This document shows, one piece after another, positions 25,073 to 34,186 of a stretch of DNA of 34,333 bases. Source of the stretch: Acidobacteriaceae bacterium (GTDB lineage: Bacteria; Acidobacteriota; Terriglobia; Terriglobales; Acidobacteriaceae); the NCBI GenBank assembly GCA_003142935.1, contig PLOG01000140.1:1-34333 (forward strand), given 5' to 3'. The number at the start of each line of letters is the position of its first letter. Positions within the stretch are counted from its first letter, which is position 1. The translations under genes and the position numbers were made by a program. The notes beneath the pieces are model-generated. The model was not told the origin of the DNA, did not search any database, and worked only from the letters and a program-made list of their open reading frames with translations.

Positions 25073-27499
25073 TTAACGCCCAACGATTTTGACGATACTG
25101 GTGTCGGATCCGGTCCAGGCTTCGGCCCCTTCGTGGGTCAACTGCCCGGCCATATCGTTCCAATGCAAATGCGTGATCTGGGAATCCCCCTTTTCATAAG
25201 CGTAGGTTTTTCCGTCGTCGTTAAAAAGGGTGAAGTCGCCATCTTTGCCCGGATAGACAAGCACACGGGCAATCGATTGCGGTTCCTGGGTGCTGAGGAT
25301 CCGGGACCCGAACGGGACGATCGATCCCACGCGGACGAAGAGTGGAATGGTGTCGATGGGCGCATCTGCGTCAACCGTCTGGCCGCCCTTCAAACGCTCG
25401 TTGGTCCAGTAGTTGTACCAGTCGGTCCCGACCGGCAAATAGACCTTGCGGCTGGTCGCACCTTGCTCGGTGACCGGCGCAACCAGAAAGGCCGGACCGA
25501 ACATGTACTCGTCGCCGATGGCGGCCACGTTCGGGTCACCCGGAAAATCCATGAACAGCGCCCGCATAAAGGGCGCACCCGTGGTGTAGCTGAAGTAGCC
25601 GAGAGAATAGGTGTACGGCAACAGCTCGTAGCGCAAGCGCAGATACTTGCTCAGAATGGCCTCGGCCTGCTTGCCGTACGCCCAGACCTCGTTGTGCTGC
25701 CTCTCTCCGTGAGCCCGCATCACCGGCTGGAATGCGCCCCATTCGAACCAGCGCACGAACAGCTCGGGGTAGTCTTCGTAATTGCCCACGTTCTCTATTG
25801 CATCCGAGGGGTCGACCAACGGTTTGTGGGCCGCATGGTAGGTGGAGGGGATAATGGGCGAGAAGAAACCCGCAATATCCGTATCCCAGTAGGGCATGCC
25901 GCTGGCGGTAAAACCCAGTCCGGTGGGCACGGAGCGTTTCAGCATGTCCCAGGTCGACATGATGTCGCTGGACCAGAACACGGTGCCGTTCCGCTGCGCT
26001 CCAAGGTATGCCGCGCGGGCAAGGGAAAAGACCCGGCGGCGGTCTCCGAAGTCGCGCCGCGAACCCTCGTAAACCGAGGCCGTATGAAACAAGGGATAGA
26101 CATCGTAATAGCGTGTCCCTGAGCCTACGTAGAAGAAGTCGTTGATTGGGTCGATGTCCGGTTCCGTTTCATCGAGCCAGATGTAATCGAAGCCATACGG
26201 CTTTTCGTAGCGGTCTCTGATTGCCTCCCACCACCACTTGGCGGCGGCCGGATTAGTGGTGTCGATGTTGGGGCCGATTACGTCTTTGAAGCCACCGAAA
26301 TCGGGAGCGCCATCCGCGGTATGAATGAGCCAGCCCTTTTGGCGCAGCATGTCGTAATATCGCGTGCCGGGAGAGAAATGCGGCCAGACGCTCAGCAGCG
26401 TCGCGATGCCCATGGAATGAAGCTGTTTGTTCATTGCGGCTGGGTCGGGCCAGCGAGCGGGGTCTAGATCCAACTCGCCTTGCCTGGTCATGTTCAGGAA
26501 GTCCACCACCAGCACATCGAGCGGCAGGTTGCGGTCGCGATATCCCTTCGCAATGGCCATGATCTGGTCTTGCGTGGGATAGATGGCCTTGCTCTGGATG
26601 TAGCCATATGTGGCCTTGGGCAACATGTGGGTGACGCCGGTGAGCTGGCGATAGCCCTGGTAGATCTCGTCGCTGTTATCGCCGGAGATCACAAAGAAGG
26701 AAACACGGTCTCCCACCTCGGATGACCAAACGTTGCGCAGGTTGACACTCAGGTCGATGGTGGTCTTGGAGGGATTGTCCCAGATCAGGCCGTAGTTGCG
26801 GCTGGACACCATGAAAGGAACGCAGACCGTCTCTCCACCGATTGAGGTGTATTCATGCCAGCACTCGATACGCTGCTCACGGAGGTCGAGAAAACCCTGT
26901 TGGTGCTGGCCCAGCCCGTAGTAGTGCTCATCGAGCGGCGCGTCGAAGACAGCCGAAACCCGGTAGCCGGGATCTGCCTTTTGCCCGCTTTCCGCGCTCG
27001 CGGGGGACGCTGCCGGCCGGTTATGCCTCATGGACCAGTTCTTCATTGTCAGAAGCGGCTTGCCGGACGCCGTTGTTATAGAGATCGTGTCGTCGTGAGG
27101 TCCATTGCTGGGAGGATTGCCGCCGAAATAGTGTTCTCTGAGCGAATTATTCAACTCGTCGAGCGGCATAGCATGAGGCGGGGGGAGGTTCTGTGGGGCC
27201 ACACGGATGACCATTCGCCCCGAGCGAATCACGTCGTATCCGGCAGAATCCTGCTCGTGGGTCCATCCAGTCATCGACGGCGTGGCCACGAACCCATACC
27301 CGGCGGCCGCGAGGGCTGCGGAATTATCCGAGCTCAAGGTGATTCGGACGATATTGGGCGCGTACGGTTCCAGCACAACAGTCCTGCCCTGGCGCGACAA
27401 CACAATCTGCGCATCCGCGCTCCAGACAGGCCGGCACTCGAACAAGAGAACCGCCAAAATGACCGCAACGAAGCCTCTACGAACGAAAACTTCTAACAT
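25073..27499 (-). CDS. GH31-family glycosidase, alpha-xylosidase/alpha-glucosidase type, secreted
   Basis: 808 aa. The start at 27499 is supported by AAAGGAG 8 nt upstream and a signal peptide (RRGFVAVILAVLLFECRPVWSA); the frame runs open to 27700 without support. An N-terminal beta-sandwich (AQIVLSRQGRTVVLEPYAPNIVRITL) precedes the catalytic barrel. The nucleophile is Asp443 in YIWLDETEPD and the acid/base Asp512 in VFWSSDIMSTWDML, with YGYIQSKAIY and DVLVVDF as substrate-site blocks. C-terminal domains (GPAFLVAPVTEQGA, FTLFNDDGKTYAYEKG) complete the protein. The nucleophile context xDExEP fits the alpha-xylosidase-like branch that acts on xyloglucan, but alpha-glucosidase activity cannot be excluded. 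With GH127 downstream it suggests side-chain removal from hemicellulose. The gene is complete, with all catalytic residues. Confidence 0.93.
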   Translation of the reverse strand: MLEVFVRRGFVAVILAVLLFECRPVWSADAQIVLSRQGRTVVLEPYAPNIVRITLSSDNSAALAAAGYGFVATPSMTGWTHEQDSAGYDVIRSGRMVIRVAPQNLPPPHAMPLDELNNSLREHYFGGNPPSNGPHDDTISITTASGKPLLTMKNWSMRHNRPAASPASAESGQKADPGYRVSAVFDAPLDEHYYGLGQHQQGFLDLREQRIECWHEYTSIGGETVCVPFMVSSRNYGLIWDNPSKTTIDLSVNLRNVWSSEVGDRVSFFVISGDNSDEIYQGYRQLTGVTHMLPKATYGYIQSKAIYPTQDQIMAIAKGYRDRNLPLDVLVVDFLNMTRQGELDLDPARWPDPAAMNKQLHSMGIATLLSVWPHFSPGTRYYDMLRQKGWLIHTADGAPDFGGFKDVIGPNIDTTNPAAAKWWWEAIRDRYEKPYGFDYIWLDETEPDIDPINDFFYVGSGTRYYDVYPLFHTASVYEGSRRDFGDRRRVFSLARAAYLGAQRNGTVFWSSDIMSTWDMLKRSVPTGLGFTASGMPYWDTDIAGFFSPIIPSTYHAAHKPLVDPSDAIENVGNYEDYPELFVRWFEWGAFQPVMRAHGERQHNEVWAYGKQAEAILSKYLRLRYELLPYTYSLGYFSYTTGAPFMRALFMDFPGDPNVAAIGDEYMFGPAFLVAPVTEQGATSRKVYLPVGTDWYNYWTNERLKGGQTVDADAPIDTIPLFVRVGSIVPFGSRILSTQEPQSIARVLVYPGKDGDFTLFNDDGKTYAYEKGDSQITHLHWNDMAGQLTHEGAEAWTGSDTSIVKIVGR

Positions 27500-27978
27500 C
27501 CAGCTTTCTCCTTTACCACTTGTCCATATTTGGGAACCCCGAGTGCCGCTTGAAGAACCGAGACAGATGAAGCCAGCACCAATGTGGCCTGTCTGGCAGA
27601 GCCGGTACTGACGGACCGTGATTATCCTTCGGGCGACGCCCCACTCGCCCTCTCCGAGCGCGGGATGGTTACGAACCGTCACGCGCCAACCGTCGGTCAC
27701 CCTCCTTTTATCAATGGAAGTATTTGCTCCTCCTAACCTGGGACCTTTTTCCCGGTTACCAACCCCCTCTGAAGGCTATAAACGGAGATAAGAACCTCCA
27801 TTCCACCCCCATTGAAAGATGGATTACCGGGTCAGCTAGGAGTTTGATTCCCGATAACGAAGCTGGCAAGTAACACACAGTATTTTTTACGGTGTGTCTA
27901 ATAAAAAACAGGGTTCCGAATGGACCTGGATTGAATGATTAGCGGGAAGGTGCGGCGAGGATTGTGGTAATAAATTCA

Positions 27979-28017
27979 GCAAGTTAGCGTCCGCTTCGCG
28001 GACATGGCAAGTTAGCG
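27979..28017. repeat. Hairpin flanked by 11-bp direct repeats in the GH31/CRTAC1 gap
   Basis: GCAAGTTAGCG occurs at 27979-27989 and 28007-28017. The first copy overlaps, by one base, and the second follows a hairpin with arms GTCCGC and GCGGAC around TTC (27989-28003). The rest of the 27500-28255 divergent gap shows no gene; it must contain the GH31 promoter, but no convincing -35/-10 pair was found. Confidence 0.5.
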
Positions 28018-28255
28018 GGTTGGCGGCGGCATTGCCAAGCACAGTTTCATACCCCGCGGGTCGGCGAAGCCGGTGGACGACTGACACATTTTGGGGTCTC
28101 AATAGAATTTTGCAAGAGGTTCAACTGCTGAAAGATTAAGATGCGCCTGCCTTGGTGACCTGCTGGAAATAATCGACATTGACCACTCTGTCTGCTGTTA
28201 TTATGCGGCTCATGCACAGCCATAAGAATGACCAAAGCGTCTTTCAAGAATGACA

Positions 28256-28356
28256 GACGCATTCCCTCAGGGGTTAAAACCCCTCAATTTTCCTGGCTTT
28301 TCGGCACGACTAAAGTCCTGCCCCGTTACAAAGCGGTTTTTTGAAACACTCTCTGG
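28256..28356 (+). repeat. R1 repeat, copy C
   Basis: AGGGGT-TAAA-ACCCCT (28269-28284) replaces the AGGGGC...GCCCCT of copy G, so both stem arms changed together. GGCACGACTAAAGTC follows, then GCGGTTTTTTGAAACACTCTC at the 3' edge, and an R2 unit begins at the next base. Confidence 0.7.
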
Positions 28357-28463
28357 GGCTCTGACCGCATGATTTCGCGCCTTGGATTTCTGCTATCCCA
28401 GGTCCCAAAATCGGGACCTGGGGCACCCAGAGTTGGTACAACTTCAATTGGTCAGAAACCTAG
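28357..28463 (+). repeat. R2 repeat, unit 3 (107 bp)
   Basis: Same length and ends as unit 1 (GGCTCTGACCG to CGGTCAGAAACCTAG), differing at only a few bases. Hairpin arms at 28397-28406 and 28413-28422 are perfect. It ends 14 bp before the chosen start of the CRTAC1 gene and so forms its immediate upstream region. A reading frame runs through it into the gene, but the repeat also occurs outside any gene. Confidence 0.85.
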
Positions 28464-28477
28464 ATGGAGAAGTTCTC

Positions 28478-30325
28478 TTGCACGTTCGCGGTTTAATCTG
28501 TAGCGCATTGTTGATCCGCCTTGCGGTGTGCGCCGCGGGCCAGACTCAGGAACCTGCGCAACCCGCACAAGGCGGGATGGGCGGAGGCATAGCGTCGGCC
28601 GGCGTGTTCGCTCCCGTTTACGACGAACATCGGCGACCCATCACCGCGGGCGGATTCGTTGACAAAGGCCCAGTAGTCTTCGAGGACGCGACCAAGGCGG
28701 CGGGGCTCTCGGGCTGGCGCCATGAGATGGGCACGCCGCAGAAAAAGTACATCCTGGAGACCGATGGCTCAGGTGTCGGCTTGATCGATTACGACAACGA
28801 CGGCTGGCTCGACATCTACCTAGTGAACGGCTCAACCTACGACGCACTCAGCGGCAAGCGCACCCCTCCCCACGCGGCGCTCTTCCACAACAACCACGAC
28901 GGAACCTTTACCGACGTTGCCAAAATGGCGGGAGTCACCAACGACCGCTGGGGATTCGGCGTGGCGATCGGGGATTTCGATAACGACGGATGGCCCGACA
29001 TATTCGTGGCAAATTTTGGCAAGAACCGGCTGTACCACAACAACCACGATGGAACCTTCACGGATGTGGCGGAAGAAGCAAGGGTCACTCTGGGCAACTG
29101 GTCGAAAGGCGCAACCTGGGGCGACTACGACGGCGACGGCCGTCTCGATCTTTTCGTTTCCGGTTACTTGCACTACGACCTGAACAATCAGCCAAGCGCG
29201 GAGGACGGCGCAGCCTCCACTGCACACTGCCAGATGCGCGGTGTGCCGGTGATGTGCGGCCCGCGCGGGCTGCCCGGCGAACCGGATCACCTGTTTCATA
29301 ACAACGGCAACGGCACGTTTACCGATGTGAGCGAACATGCCGGGGTTTCCGATTCCGACCGGTTCTATGGATTCACTGCGATTTTTGTCGACGTGAACAA
29401 CGATGGCAAAGTGGATCTGCTTGTCGCGAACGATTCCGAGCGCAATTATCTCTACATCAATAAAGGGGACGGTACCTTCGACGACCAAAGCTATATCTCC
29501 GGTTTTGCTTTCAACTACGATGGCCGCGAGATAGCCTCGATGGGTTTGGCCGTCGGCGACTACCTGAACAACGGCCGGGTCGACGTGCTGGACACGGACT
29601 TCTCGGACGACTACAAGGCACTCTATCGAAACGACGGAAATGCCACTTTTACCGACGTTTCCCGCGAGGCAGGCTTCGCTCAAATTGCTGTTCCCTTTGT
29701 GGGCTGGGGTGACGGCTTGATCGATTACGACAACGACGGCTGGCTGGACATGATGATGATCAACGGGCACGTTTATCCGCAGGTGGACGAGCACGATTGG
29801 GGCACAACCTATGCCGAGCGTCCCTTGCTGTTTCACAACAACCACCATGGCAAATTCGAATACGTGCCGCCGGTGAAGGGATCGGGGCTGGCGATAGTCG
29901 TACCGGGGCGCGGCGCTGCATTCGGAGACCTTTTCAACAACGGCAAAATCGATGTGGTGATCAATCCTGTCGACGGTCCACCAGTGCTGCTGAAGAATGT
30001 GAATCAAGACCATCACCACTGGGTGGAGCTCAAATTGGCAGGCGGCCCGAAAAGCCCACGCGATGCAATCGGCACCACCGTCTATTTGACTGCAAACGGG
30101 ATGCGCCAGCGCCAGGACGTGATGAGTGGAGGAAGCTACATTTCATCCAACGACCAACGTCCTCACTTCGGCCTGGGCGATGCAACCGACGCCGGAACCG
30201 CAGAGATTCATTGGCCGTCCGGCCACATCGAAAAGGTCAAACTTCCGGCTGTGGATCGAATCTTCACGATCACCGAGGGACAAGGCATAACAGGAGTCTT
30301 GTGCGCCCCACAACCGTGTTCCTGA
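28478..30325 (+). CDS. Secreted CRTAC1-family protein (FG-GAP/VCBS propeller plus ASPIC/UnbV), second copy
   Basis: 615 aa from a TTG start at 28478. This start is chosen because GGAGAAG (28466-28472) lies 5 nt upstream and the codons after it make a short signal peptide (HVRGLICSALLIRLAVCAAG); the in-frame ATG at 28382 lies inside an R2 repeat and would give an unrelated N-terminus. The mature part has RPITAGGFVDKGPVVFED, seven FG-GAP repeats with DxDxDG loops (one degenerate: DYLNNGRVD), the Cys pair in CQMRGVPVMCGPRGL, and an ASPIC/UnbV end (HHWVELKLAGGPKSPRDA, HFGLGDA, IHWPSGH). It adds a tail GITGVLCAPQPC not present in the first copy but shared with the third. A TPR gene and a third copy follow in the same direction. 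Confidence 0.87.
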   Translation: MHVRGLICSALLIRLAVCAAGQTQEPAQPAQGGMGGGIASAGVFAPVYDEHRRPITAGGFVDKGPVVFEDATKAAGLSGWRHEMGTPQKKYILETDGSGVGLIDYDNDGWLDIYLVNGSTYDALSGKRTPPHAALFHNNHDGTFTDVAKMAGVTNDRWGFGVAIGDFDNDGWPDIFVANFGKNRLYHNNHDGTFTDVAEEARVTLGNWSKGATWGDYDGDGRLDLFVSGYLHYDLNNQPSAEDGAASTAHCQMRGVPVMCGPRGLPGEPDHLFHNNGNGTFTDVSEHAGVSDSDRFYGFTAIFVDVNNDGKVDLLVANDSERNYLYINKGDGTFDDQSYISGFAFNYDGREIASMGLAVGDYLNNGRVDVLDTDFSDDYKALYRNDGNATFTDVSREAGFAQIAVPFVGWGDGLIDYDNDGWLDMMMINGHVYPQVDEHDWGTTYAERPLLFHNNHHGKFEYVPPVKGSGLAIVVPGRGAAFGDLFNNGKIDVVINPVDGPPVLLKNVNQDHHHWVELKLAGGPKSPRDAIGTTVYLTANGMRQRQDVMSGGSYISSNDQRPHFGLGDATDAGTAEIHWPSGHIEKVKLPAVDRIFTITEGQGITGVLCAPQPCS

Positions 30326-30473
30326 GGTCAACGTTCAAGTTGGAAGATGGCTGGTCCGGCAATGGCGGTTGGCTGCGGGCCACCACCGGAATAGATGGAG
30401 CTATACCATGGAATCAGCGAGGGACCTCGGCATTGATCGTTCGTGTGAGAAACTGCGTTGGAGTTCGCCTCAA

Positions 30474-31961
30474 ATGATTCGTTTTATCCTGGTTATAGGA
30501 TTTGCCCTGGCTTGGCTCCTGCCGAGCCACGCCCAGGACGGCAAGGTCTCGATCACTACGATTGAGTCGCTGATCCGTTCACAGCAGTACGAACAGGCTC
30601 TCAACACATTGAAGACAGCGTTGCGCGAGAGTCCAAGCGACTACAAGCTCTGGACGCTCGATGGAATTTGCCTTGGATTACAGGGAAACGACACTGAGGC
30701 CCAAGCTGCATTCGGCCATGCAATTCGCATTTCACCTAATTACGTTCCCGCTCTCAAAGGTGAAATACAGATTCTCTACAAGACCGGGGACAAACGTGCT
30801 ATTCCGCTTCTGGAGAGGATGCTCAAGTCCGATCCGGGCGACCAAACCGGACACGAGATGCTGGGCACCCTCGAAGCACGCGCCGGCGACTGCCGCACTG
30901 CGGTGTCACAATTCGCCCAGAGCATGGAGGCAATCGCGAGCCATCCTTCATCGCTTGAAGCTTACGGCTTTTGCCTGTTCAAGCTTGACCGGGTTGCCGA
31001 TGCCATTCCCATCTTCCGCCAACTCATCCCGCTGGTTCCGGGGAGCACGTATCCCAGCTACGATCTTGCCGTTGTTCTTGTCGCCTCGCACAATAACGAT
31101 GAGGCGGTAAAGGCTCTTGAGCCGCTATTGACTCCCGATCAGACCGATCCCGATATTCTCAGCCTGGCCTCACAGGCGTACGAGGCGACCGGCAACACGC
31201 CCAAGGCTGTCGCGCTGCAGCGTCAAGCCATTGTACTCAATCCCACCGATCCCTCAAATTACATACTTTTTGCGGACCTTTGCATGACTCACGATTCCTT
31301 CCAGGTGGGAATCGATATGCTTAACGCCGGAATCGGGCGCATTGCCGTTAATGCCTCCCTCTATCTCTCGCGCGGCGTACTTTATGCGCAGTTGGCAGAC
31401 TACGACAAAGCGGAAGCCGACTTCAAAAAGGCAGAGCAGCTCGACTCCACCGAAAGCGTTGGCGCTTATGCCGGCGACCTTGCCGTTCTTGAAAGGAACG
31501 ATCCGAACACAGCTCTGACACGGGTGCGCGAGCAACTAAGGGCACATCCGGACAATCCGCTTTTCCGTCTCCTGCTTGCCCAATTGATCATGAACAGCGC
31601 TCCCGATCCGCAGAGTCCCGCATTCAAAGAGGCGATGCAAAACGCCCTGGCTGCCGCAAAGACCCAGCCGGATCTTGTCGAAGTGCATAATCAGTTGGCA
31701 AGCATGTATATGAGCCTGAATCAGTATGAGCAGGCGATCAAGGAGTGCAGAGTGTCTTTGCAGTACGACCCTTCCAACGAAACCGCCATGTATCACCTCA
31801 TCATCTCCATGCGTCATAGCGGCCACCAGGACGATTTGCAGCCTTTGGTCAAGCGGCTCTCAGAGTTGCACAAGGAGTCATTGCAGCATGAGACAGATCG
31901 CAAGCGCTACCGGCTGATTGAGGAAGGATCGCCAGGCGCACAGCCCGATGGACGGAACTAG
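30474..31961 (+). CDS. Exported tetratricopeptide-repeat protein
   Basis: 495 aa. The start at 30474 is chosen for the signal peptide MIRFILVIGFALAWLLPSHAQ; GGAG (30460-30463) lies 10 nt upstream. An in-frame ATG at 30408 is possible but would bury the signal. The mature chain is a run of about ten TPR units from residue 25 to the end (for example QQYEQALNTLKTALRESPSDYKLW, YDKAEADFKKAEQLDS, NQYEQAIKECRVSLQYDPSNETAMYHL). TPR proteins are scaffolds for protein binding; no catalytic domain is present. It sits 148 bp after one CRTAC1 gene and 83 bp before another, all on the same strand. TPR and CRTAC1/ASPIC parts occur fused in other proteins, so a physical partnership is a reasonable inference. 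Location periplasmic or surface. Confidence 0.87.
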   Translation: MIRFILVIGFALAWLLPSHAQDGKVSITTIESLIRSQQYEQALNTLKTALRESPSDYKLWTLDGICLGLQGNDTEAQAAFGHAIRISPNYVPALKGEIQILYKTGDKRAIPLLERMLKSDPGDQTGHEMLGTLEARAGDCRTAVSQFAQSMEAIASHPSSLEAYGFCLFKLDRVADAIPIFRQLIPLVPGSTYPSYDLAVVLVASHNNDEAVKALEPLLTPDQTDPDILSLASQAYEATGNTPKAVALQRQAIVLNPTDPSNYILFADLCMTHDSFQVGIDMLNAGIGRIAVNASLYLSRGVLYAQLADYDKAEADFKKAEQLDSTESVGAYAGDLAVLERNDPNTALTRVREQLRAHPDNPLFRLLLAQLIMNSAPDPQSPAFKEAMQNALAAAKTQPDLVEVHNQLASMYMSLNQYEQAIKECRVSLQYDPSNETAMYHLIISMRHSGHQDDLQPLVKRLSELHKESLQHETDRKRYRLIEEGSPGAQPDGRN

Positions 31962-32044
31962 GTTTTGCATACGCAACGCGCCAAGGCGGAGATCATCAAT
32001 TGATAACAACTGGAGTTCATGTTACTTTCAACGACGGACATGGT

Positions 32045-33997
32045 ATGGCAAAACGCATTTCGATCGAGTCCGTGATGCGGAGATTGCTATCGTTGCGAAA
32101 AGCGCGCCTGGTTCCCGGCATTCTTGGTATGGCCGTTTTTCTGCCTATGGTTTGCCACGCGCAGCAGGGGCAACCCCCTTCACAACAAGGCAGCGGGATG
32201 AGCGGGATCGCGTCGAGCGTGATAGCGGCGCCGGTCTATGACGAAAAGAGACGGCCCATCACCGCGGGAGGATTCGTGGACAAGGGGCCGGTCGTCTTCG
32301 AAGACATTACCAAACAGGCTGGGCTTTCCAACTGGATCCACAGGATGGGAGTGCCTGAGAAAGAGTTCATCGTCGAGGCCAACGGCTCTGGAGTTTGCCT
32401 GATCGACTACGACAACGACGGCTGGCTCGACATCTACCTGGTCAACGGGTCGACATTCAAGGCGCTCGATGGCAATGAAACTTCACCGCACGCCGCGCTG
32501 TTTCACAACAACCACGATGGCACCTTCACCGACGTAAGCGCTCAGGCAGGAGTAGAAAACGATCGCTGGGGATACGGATGCTCAGTGGCTGATTTCGACA
32601 ATGACGGCTGGCCCGATCTTTTTGTGGGGAACTTTGGGAAGAATCGCCTCTACCGAAACAATCACGACGGGACTTTCACCGATGTGGCGGAGAAAGCCGG
32701 CGTCGCGCTGGGCAACTGGTCAACAGGCTCGGCGTGGGGTGACTACGACGGCGATGGGAAATTGGACCTTTACGTGGCCGGTTATGTGCACTTCGATCGC
32801 GTTCTGGCTGAAGCGCTGGCCAAGGATGCGTCCAACTCCGCCTGCCTTTACCGGGGTTTCCCGGTCAACTGCGGTCCTCGCGGACTGCCCGCTGAACCCG
32901 ATCACCTCTTCCATAACAACGGCGACGGCACATTCACCGATGTAACTGAAAAAGCCGGCGTCGAAGACAAAGGCCCTTTCTACGGGTTCACGTCCATCTT
33001 TGTTTCACTGAACGGAAACGGCCGTCCCGATCTTGTCGTCGGGAACGACTCGGAACCCAATTATTTCTATCGAAACAAAGGTGACGGTACTTTTGAAGAT
33101 CAAAGCTACGTGTCGGGACTCGCGTTCAACAAAGAGGGACGCGAGATCGCATCCATGGGCATTGCCGCGGGCGATTACGAAAACAACGGGCTGATCGATT
33201 TTCTCATCACCGACTTTGGCGACGACTACAAAGTTCTGTTTCACAACGATGGCGAAACCGGCTTTACCGATGTCAGCTATGAGGCCGGGATCGCGCAAAC
33301 GGCAATTCCGTTTGTCGGCTGGGGCGACGGCTTCATCGACTACGACAACGATGGCTGGCTCGATCTGTTCATGGCCAACGGGCACGTATATCCCCAGGTC
33401 GACCAGCACGACTGGGGCACCACCTTCGCGGAGCGGCCGCTGCTGTTTCACAACGTACCCGATCGAACCGGAAAGGGACGCAGATTCGAATACGTTCCTC
33501 CGGTTACAGGCACGGGGCTGGCGGTGACGATTCCGGCGCGCGGCTCGGCCTTCGGCGATCTGTTCAACGACGGCAAAATCGATGTGGTGATCAATCCCAT
33601 CGATGGCCCGCCGGTGTTGCTGCGGAATGTCAATCCCGACCATCATCATTGGGTTGAGGTTAAGCTGGTGGGCGGCCCCAGGAGCCCGCGGGATGCGACT
33701 TGCGCAACGGGGTATCTCGCGGCGAATGGAATTCGTCAACGGCAGGATGTCCTGGCCAGCGGCAGCTACATTGGTTCGAACGACCGCCGGCTGCACTTTG
33801 GCCTGGGAGACGCATCCGATCCGGGTAGGATCGAGATCCACTGGCCCTCCGGCAGGAAGGAGACGGTCAAGCTTCCTGCTGTCGACCGAATTTACACAAT
33901 CACTGAAGGCGTGGGCATTACTGGCGAACTATGTGGCGGAAAGCCCTGCGCAGAACACGGAGTGGCCGGAAAGACAGCGCCGCACGTAAAGCCCTAG
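32045..33997 (+). CDS. Secreted CRTAC1-family protein (FG-GAP/VCBS propeller plus ASPIC/UnbV), third copy
   Basis: About 650 aa. The start is uncertain: ATG 32045 (MAKRISIESV) is chosen; TTG 32000 has GGCGGAG 8 nt upstream, and ATG 32075 (MRRLLSLRKARL) gives the tightest signal peptide before AVFLPMVCHAQQ. Then follow GMSGIASSVIAAPVYDEKRRPITAGGFVDKGPVVFED, which is close to the second copy, and seven FG-GAP repeats. Two calcium-type loops are altered (SLNGNGRPD, DYENNGLID). The Cys pair (CLYRGFPVNCGPRGL), ASPIC/UnbV domain (HHWVEVKLVGGPRSPRDA, HFGLGDA, IHWPSGR) and tail GITGELCGGKPC are present. It is last in the CRTAC1-TPR-CRTAC1 row and more similar to the second copy than to the first, so a local duplication around the TPR gene is likely. 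Confidence 0.88.
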   Translation: MAKRISIESVMRRLLSLRKARLVPGILGMAVFLPMVCHAQQGQPPSQQGSGMSGIASSVIAAPVYDEKRRPITAGGFVDKGPVVFEDITKQAGLSNWIHRMGVPEKEFIVEANGSGVCLIDYDNDGWLDIYLVNGSTFKALDGNETSPHAALFHNNHDGTFTDVSAQAGVENDRWGYGCSVADFDNDGWPDLFVGNFGKNRLYRNNHDGTFTDVAEKAGVALGNWSTGSAWGDYDGDGKLDLYVAGYVHFDRVLAEALAKDASNSACLYRGFPVNCGPRGLPAEPDHLFHNNGDGTFTDVTEKAGVEDKGPFYGFTSIFVSLNGNGRPDLVVGNDSEPNYFYRNKGDGTFEDQSYVSGLAFNKEGREIASMGIAAGDYENNGLIDFLITDFGDDYKVLFHNDGETGFTDVSYEAGIAQTAIPFVGWGDGFIDYDNDGWLDLFMANGHVYPQVDQHDWGTTFAERPLLFHNVPDRTGKGRRFEYVPPVTGTGLAVTIPARGSAFGDLFNDGKIDVVINPIDGPPVLLRNVNPDHHHWVEVKLVGGPRSPRDATCATGYLAANGIRQRQDVLASGSYIGSNDRRLHFGLGDASDPGRIEIHWPSGRKETVKLPAVDRIYTITEGVGITGELCGGKPCAEHGVAGKTAPHVKP

Positions 33998-34186
33998 AGT
34001 GTTTTCTCGCAACAAATTGCAAGGCCCGAAATTCGTTCCGTCAATCGGACCTTGCGCGTTGGCGTTTGTGCCGGAGCCACGTAAGAACTCTTGTGCACCG
34101 CCAAGATCGGTTCGTTCATCGCTGGGCTCCATTGAATCTCTTATCCGCATGCAGCAGTGCAGTTAGAGCGGAACCAAGGAAGATGT
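33998..34186. other. Gene-free stretch after the third CRTAC1 gene
   Basis: No open frame here has a start signal or recognisable product. CAACAAATTGC and neighbouring short palindromes were noted but do not form a clear terminator. Confidence 0.4.
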
